Shown here piece after piece: positions 4,898 through 8,245 of a stretch of 8,245 bases of DNA (its first letter is position 1; every line of letters starts with the position of its first letter). The notes under the pieces are model-generated. The model saw nothing but the letters and a program-made list of their open reading frames with translations, was not told where the DNA came from and made no database searches. The position numbers and the translations under genes are program-made. The DNA is from an uncultured Gilliamella sp. (GTDB lineage: Bacteria > Pseudomonadota > Gammaproteobacteria > Enterobacterales > Enterobacteriaceae). The stretch spans positions 1 to 8,245 of the forward strand of contig CALYQY010000096.1 in assembly GCA_945291235.1 (NCBI GenBank), written 5' to 3'.

Positions 4898-7669
4898 TTA
4901 GTCATCCGATACCATTGGTTTGCCTGCGGCGGCATAAGCATGGTCTTGAGCACTTAAACCACCAGCATTCCCTTTACCGGCATAATTATAATCTGACTCT
5001 TGTCGTGATTTTATTTCTGCTTCACTGACAACATAATCAGGCGCTGGCGCTTTGGTCATTGCTGAAGAGGCGCTACCGGTTGATGAATGCGTGGTGTCAG
5101 TCGTTTGCTCAGTTTCAGTTTCAATTTTAGTTTCAGTCGCCGCTTCTTGCTCAGGCTCTGATACCAGTTCGAGTTGTTGCGGTACTTGTTGCTCAGACTT
5201 TTGCTCACTTGCCACAACGCTTTTTGTTGTTTGCGGCGCAACCGCTTCACTTACCTCAACTGTTTGCTCAACAGCATCCCCATTGCTACTCACTTCATCT
5301 TCCGGTTTAACAATAACCGGTAATAAGAGTGAAGGGATCACAACTCGTGTTGGTGTATTGGATTGAGTTTGGCTGACCACTTGGCTGTAGTCAATAGCAA
5401 CCCGACCCAAAGCCAACTCTAACGATGCCGCAGCAAATGGTAATGGCATTGGTGAGGTTTTCAGCTCATTATTTTTCAACCGACGCTTATTACGTGGCCC
5501 ATTCATACGTAAATGACGGGATGTACGACGTTGGCGTTTTGGTTGAGCGTCCGATGCGGCCGCTTGAGTCTCATCACGCACAATTACCGGTAATAATAAC
5601 GACGGAATAACAACACGCTCTTGCTGAGCAGGTGCGGTAGCTTCGCTATTTTTTACCCGAACACTTTTGGTTAATGCACGTTGCTGACGTCTTGGTTTAA
5701 CCTCTTTAACCTTCGGTTGCGGCGCTTCATTAACGGTTTTTTCTGCTTTAACATTGTTATTGGCATTGTTATTAGCATTAGCATTGTTGTTCGCATTATT
5801 GTTTTGTTTACTGCGACGATTATTGCTGCGAGTTGTCTCTTTTACTTCATCGCTCGCGGCATTATTGCTATTGTTCGCTGTATGATTATTTTTGTTGTTA
5901 CGTCGACGATTATTCGAACGTTGGTTATCACGTTTACGGGTCGGTTTCGGTTTAACTTCTGGTTCCGGCTCCGGTTTTTTCGCAACAAACAGGTTACGAA
6001 TTTTGCTAAACAGACCACCAAATAAACCGGTCGATTTTTCAACCTTCGGCTCGTTGTTCGCTTTGCCGGTACCACACGCTTCAACTTTAGGACCGGATAA
6101 GACCGCTTGTTCAACCACAACTTCGGCAACTTGCTCTTCTTCTTCGTCTTCAAGTTCACGAATCAATTTCGGTAGATTGTAACTTAACACATCAGTTTCT
6201 TCGCCGGTACGCTTACGGATCACTTTATAAAGCGGTGTTTCCATTTCTTCATCAGCGGCAATGACGATTTTGACATCCGGATGCATTCTTTCAATATTGG
6301 TAATGGCTCGTCTTTTTTCGTTCAGCAAGTAACTGGCGATCGGCACCGGCACAATCACATCGATTTGAACAGTATTATCTTTCATCGCTTCTTCTTGAAT
6401 TAAACGAAGTATCGAGAGCGATAATGAATTGTTATCCCGTACCGTACCTGTACCTTGACAACGAGGACAAATATGATGCGTTGCTTCACGTAACGACGGG
6501 CTTAATCGCTGGCGAGACATCTCAAGTAAACCAAAGCGAGATATACGGGTTGTTTGTATTCTTGCTCTATCGGTTTTCATCGCCTCTTTTAAGCGGTTTT
6601 CAACTTCACGTTGATTACGTACCGGTGTCATATCGATAAAATCGATAACAATTAAGCCACCTAAGTCACGTAAACGTAACTGGCGGGCAATCTCTTCTGC
6701 CGCTTCTAAGTTAGTATTAAATGCGGTCTCTTCAATATCACTCCCCCGAATTGATTTAGCGGAGTTAATATCAATTGCAGTTAATGCTTCTGTTGCATCA
6801 ATCACAATCGAACCACCAGAAGGTAACCTGACTTCACGTTGGAAAGCCGATTCAATTTGCCCTTCAATTTGGAAATGGTTAAATAAAGGCACATCACCGT
6901 CATACAATTTAAGACGATTAACATACTCAACCCGCCCTAAATCAACTAAACGTTTTTTAGCAATTTCGAGCACTTTCGGATTATCGATTAAAATATCACC
7001 AACATCATCACGTAAATAATCACGAAATGCACGGGTGATAATATCACTTTCTTTATGAATCAAACTCGGTGCCGGGTGATTTTTAGCTTCGTTTTGAATG
7101 GCTGTCCAATAGGTAACCAGTGCATTTAAATCTTGTTGTAACTCTTCCTGACTTTTGCCCACACCAGCTGTTCTAGCGATAACGCCCATACCTTTTGGCT
7201 TTTCTAAGGCATCAATGATACGTTTTAAATCATCACGATCTTCACCTTCAATACGGCGTGATACACCGCCGGCACGTGGATCGTTTGGCATTAAAACAAG
7301 ATAACTACCGGCAAGGCTAATATAGGTTGTTAATGCCGCCCCTTTTTTGCCTCGAATCTCTTTTTCAATTTGAATTAAAACTTCCTGACCTTCTTGTAAA
7401 TGTTTAATACTACGACGACCAGAAATATTAGACGGGAAATAACTTTCAGCGATCTCTTTTAACGGTAGGAAACCATCTCGCTCACCACCATAAGAGACAA
7501 AAGCGGCTTCTAAACTTGGATTGATTTTAGTGATTTTACCTTTGTATATATTGGCTTTTTTTTGCTCATGTCCAAGACTTTCGATATCTAAATCATACAA
7601 GCGTTGGCCATCAACAAGGGCAACACGCAGCTCTTCTTGCTGGGTTGCGTTGATCAGCATTCTTTTCAT
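4898..7669 (-). CDS. rne: Ribonuclease E
   Basis: Essential endoribonuclease for mRNA decay and rRNA/tRNA processing, and scaffold of the degradosome at the inner membrane. The 923-residue protein is shorter than the E. coli enzyme (1061), the difference lying in the C-terminal half. Residues 1-510 are close to E. coli: S1 domain about 36-120, catalytic Asp300 (ALTAIDINSA) and Asp343 (GLIVIDFIDM), matching E. coli D303/D346, and Zn-link CPRC at 401-404. The rest is disordered, diverged scaffold: an acidic run (505-513), a membrane-anchor-like amphipathic helix (546-565, GLFGGLFSKIRNLF), an Asn/Arg-rich stretch (582-640, 26 Asn), a basic region (655-673), a second basic region (710-732) leading into SPMPLPFAAASLELALGR (739-756), which resembles the E. 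coli enolase-binding segment, and a C-terminal MTKAPAPDYV...GKGNAGG (871-904) resembling the PNPase-binding segment. A 13-residue motif occurs twice (685-697, 775-787). The start MKRMLINATQQEELRVALVD is identical to E. coli. A weak AAGAG lies 9 nt upstream. Confidence 0.97.
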   Translation of the reverse strand: MKRMLINATQQEELRVALVDGQRLYDLDIESLGHEQKKANIYKGKITKINPSLEAAFVSYGGERDGFLPLKEIAESYFPSNISGRRSIKHLQEGQEVLIQIEKEIRGKKGAALTTYISLAGSYLVLMPNDPRAGGVSRRIEGEDRDDLKRIIDALEKPKGMGVIARTAGVGKSQEELQQDLNALVTYWTAIQNEAKNHPAPSLIHKESDIITRAFRDYLRDDVGDILIDNPKVLEIAKKRLVDLGRVEYVNRLKLYDGDVPLFNHFQIEGQIESAFQREVRLPSGGSIVIDATEALTAIDINSAKSIRGSDIEETAFNTNLEAAEEIARQLRLRDLGGLIVIDFIDMTPVRNQREVENRLKEAMKTDRARIQTTRISRFGLLEMSRQRLSPSLREATHHICPRCQGTGTVRDNNSLSLSILRLIQEEAMKDNTVQIDVIVPVPIASYLLNEKRRAITNIERMHPDVKIVIAADEEMETPLYKVIRKRTGEETDVLSYNLPKLIRELEDEEEEQVAEVVVEQAVLSGPKVEACGTGKANNEPKVEKSTGLFGGLFSKIRNLFVAKKPEPEPEVKPKPTRKRDNQRSNNRRRNNKNNHTANNSNNAASDEVKETTRSNNRRSKQNNNANNNANANNNANNNVKAEKTVNEAPQPKVKEVKPRRQQRALTKSVRVKNSEATAPAQQERVVIPSLLLPVIVRDETQAAASDAQPKRQRRTSRHLRMNGPRNKRRLKNNELKTSPMPLPFAAASLELALGRVAIDYSQVVSQTQSNTPTRVVIPSLLLPVIVKPEDEVSSNGDAVEQTVEVSEAVAPQTTKSVVASEQKSEQQVPQQLELVSEPEQEAATETKIETETEQTTDTTHSSTGSASSAMTKAPAPDYVVSEAEIKSRQESDYNYAGKGNAGGLSAQDHAYAAAGKPMVSDD
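5309..5347 (-). repeat. RNase E tail motif RVVIPSLLLPVIV, copy 2
   Basis: Encodes residues 775-787 of RNase E. The 13 residues are identical to copy 1 at 685-697. The DNA of the two copies differs at 9 of 39 positions, all synonymous. It lies between the enolase-type microdomain and the acidic, Gln/Glu-rich tail. Confidence 0.9.
5579..5617 (-). repeat. RNase E tail motif RVVIPSLLLPVIV, copy 1
   Basis: Encodes residues 685-697 of RNase E, a strongly hydrophobic island between disordered, charged stretches (APAQQE before, RDETQ after). It sits between the first basic region and the second, a part of the scaffold where E. coli RNase E binds the helicase RhlB; the function of this motif is not known to me. 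Confidence 0.9.
5750..5926 (-). repeat. Asn-rich low-complexity segment of RNase E
   Basis: Encodes residues 582-640, with 26 Asn in 59 residues mixed with Arg/Lys; residues 621-640 hold 13 Asn in imperfect NNNA units. Codons AAT and AAC are mixed, so this is not a pure triplet tract. The basic residues suggest RNA binding, comparable in place to the first arginine-rich RNA-binding region of E. coli RNase E. Confidence 0.8.
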
Positions 7670-7680
7670 TATTCTACACT

Positions 7681-7700
7681 CTTAATTAATCTTAATTAAT
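7681..7700. repeat. Tandem 10-bp repeat next to the rne start
   Basis: CTTAATTAAT occurs twice head to tail (7681-7690, 7691-7700). Each copy contains the palindrome TTAATTAA, so the copies can pair with each other in the mRNA. They lie directly upstream of, and partly overlap, the weak rne ribosome-binding site AAGAG (7679-7683). Confidence 0.75.
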
Positions 7701-7970
7701 TGTAGGTAGGATTTTATTATTAATAAATGCTTATTTTAACAATGATAAATAATGCTACTGACTAAATATTCTCGTATACGGCATTCATTATTTTATTTGT
7801 GTTATTTTTGTTATTATTTTATGTGAATCCTGTATAACGCAAACAATATCAATACGATACTTCACTTTAGAACTAATGGTTGCAAAAACTAACTTTTAAT
7901 TCAAAAGATTGGTGCAATTTGTCAACACCATTAAACTTATTACTATTGATATTATTGCTATGATTAATTT

Positions 7971-8007
7971 GCAAACTTCGGTTTGTAAGCGACTTTTGGC
8001 AAACCAA
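7971..8007 (-). promoter_or_regulatory. Competing hairpins in the rne leader
   Basis: In the rne transcript, CAAACC (7985-7980) can pair downstream with GTTTG (5 bp closing a CGAA loop) or upstream with GGTTTG (8005-8000; 6 bp, extendable to 8 with a G-U pair, 14-nt loop). The two pairings exclude each other. An autoregulatory role is an inference from the position and from E. coli rne. Confidence 0.45.
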
Positions 8008-8071
8008 TTAAATCTTTATATGATTGTTTAAAATAAACATATTATTTAATTATAATAATTCTACTTACGCT

Positions 8072-8101
8072 ATTTTATTTTTTGATAAATTGTAATGTCT
8101 A
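8072..8101 (-). promoter_or_regulatory. Candidate rne promoter
   Basis: Minus-strand -35 TAGACA (8096-8101, 5/6) and -10 TAAAAT (8072-8077, 5/6) with an 18-bp spacer. Transcription would start near 8065, giving a leader of about 395 nt, similar to the long E. coli rne leader. A second, weaker candidate is TTGCTA (8165-8170), 17 bp, AATAAT (8142-8147). AT-rich DNA makes chance matches common. Confidence 0.4.
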
Positions 8102-8163
8102 ACGCCATTGCTGCATTACACGGATAAAATTATCCCCGCTTATTATTCACGTTTCAGCGAAGG

Positions 8164-8188
8164 ATAGCAAGTAAATTAAACTTGCTAT
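8164..8188. repeat. 8-bp inverted repeat ATAGCAAG/CTTGCTAT
   Basis: Perfect arms at 8164-8171 and 8181-8188 with a 9-base loop. On the plus strand TTTTA follows, so it looks like a weak plus-strand terminator, yet no plus-strand gene ends before it. It also overlaps the -35 of the second rne promoter candidate, so it might be an operator. Confidence 0.45.
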
Positions 8189-8245
8189 TTTATCGACAGT
8201 TAGCCAATCTTTTTTTAATTTTGCCAAGATACTATTGATAATATT

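Larger units (their letters stand above)
7670..8245. other. Gene-free rne leader and promoter region
   Basis: About 575 very AT-rich bases with no supported ORF on either strand. The longest small ORF examined (7960-8031, 23 codons, plus strand) has no ribosome-binding site. By analogy with E. coli, where rne has a leader of roughly 360 nt that mediates autoregulation by RNase E, most of this should be the 5' untranslated region. It contains a candidate promoter, competing hairpins, A-rich unstructured stretches (about 7781-7822) and an inverted repeat at 8164-8188. The rest may belong to a gene beyond the window; in E. coli rluC lies there, divergent from rne. Confidence 0.6.

Noticed and set aside
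5052..6182. Several open frames of 60-114 codons on both strands inside the rne 3' half
   Set aside because: They overlap a recognised coding frame in a compositionally biased region; their products are low-complexity Ser/Cys/Thr, Ile/Phe/Arg or Lys/Arg-rich sequence with no recognisable domain.
7920..7925. Perfect -35 hexamer TTGACA on the minus strand upstream of rne
   Set aside because: No -10 hexamer better than 3/6 lies at a 16-19 bp distance.
7960..8031. Small plus-strand ORF of 23 codons in the rne leader
   Set aside because: No ribosome-binding site, no recognisable product, and it lies across the leader hairpins; chance is the simplest explanation.
8049..8054. Perfect -10 hexamer TATAAT on the minus strand upstream of rne
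   Set aside because: No usable -35 hexamer at the right spacing and no extended -10 TG; such hexamers arise easily in AT-rich DNA.
1..8245. CRISPR array, insertion sequence, prophage, toxin-antitoxin or defence system
   Set aside because: No regularly spaced repeats, transposase, integrase, terminal repeats or matching small gene pair were found; all large frames are recognised housekeeping or transport genes.

Overview
The window comes from an AT-rich gammaproteobacterium. All five genes recognised lie on the minus strand and have close Enterobacterales-type relatives: metA, sapF, sapD, sapC, sapB and rne, listed by increasing coordinate (transcription runs the other way, rne to metA). The AT-rich base composition, Asn-rich low-complexity protein sequence and enterobacterial-type protein content fit a host-associated lineage such as Orbaceae (Gilliamella-like). 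That placement is an inference from composition and remembered sequences, not a database result.

Layout from high to low coordinates, the direction of transcription. 7670-8245 is a gene-free rne leader and promoter region with a candidate sigma70 promoter, competing hairpins and a short tandem repeat next to the ribosome-binding site. 4898-7669 is rne, encoding RNase E: a fully conserved catalytic half followed by a strongly diverged C-terminal scaffold that still carries recognisable membrane-anchor, enolase-type and PNPase-type microdomains. A 14-bp-stem intrinsic terminator at 4851-4884 separates rne from sapB. 1213-4822 is sapBCDF, tightly packed (8-nt overlap, 2-nt gap, 22-nt gap), encoding an ABC peptide/polyamine-family transporter with two permeases and two ATPases. 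The substrate-binding gene sapA, first in the operon in E. coli, is absent. 935-1212 holds the metA control region: a well-formed promoter followed by a perfect MetJ box and a degenerate second one. 2-934 is metA, homoserine O-succinyltransferase, complete to its stop codon at the window edge.

The genes form three functional units rather than one pathway: RNA decay (rne), membrane transport (sapBCDF) and methionine biosynthesis (metA). No mobile element, CRISPR array, tRNA or rRNA was seen, and I find no clearly new multigene system. The points most worth attention are the missing sapA, the terminator that leaves almost no room for a sapB promoter, a 13-residue hydrophobic motif present twice in the RNase E tail with only synonymous differences, unusual ATPase motifs in SapD/SapF with a changed coupling loop in SapB, and a possible switch-like structure in the rne leader.
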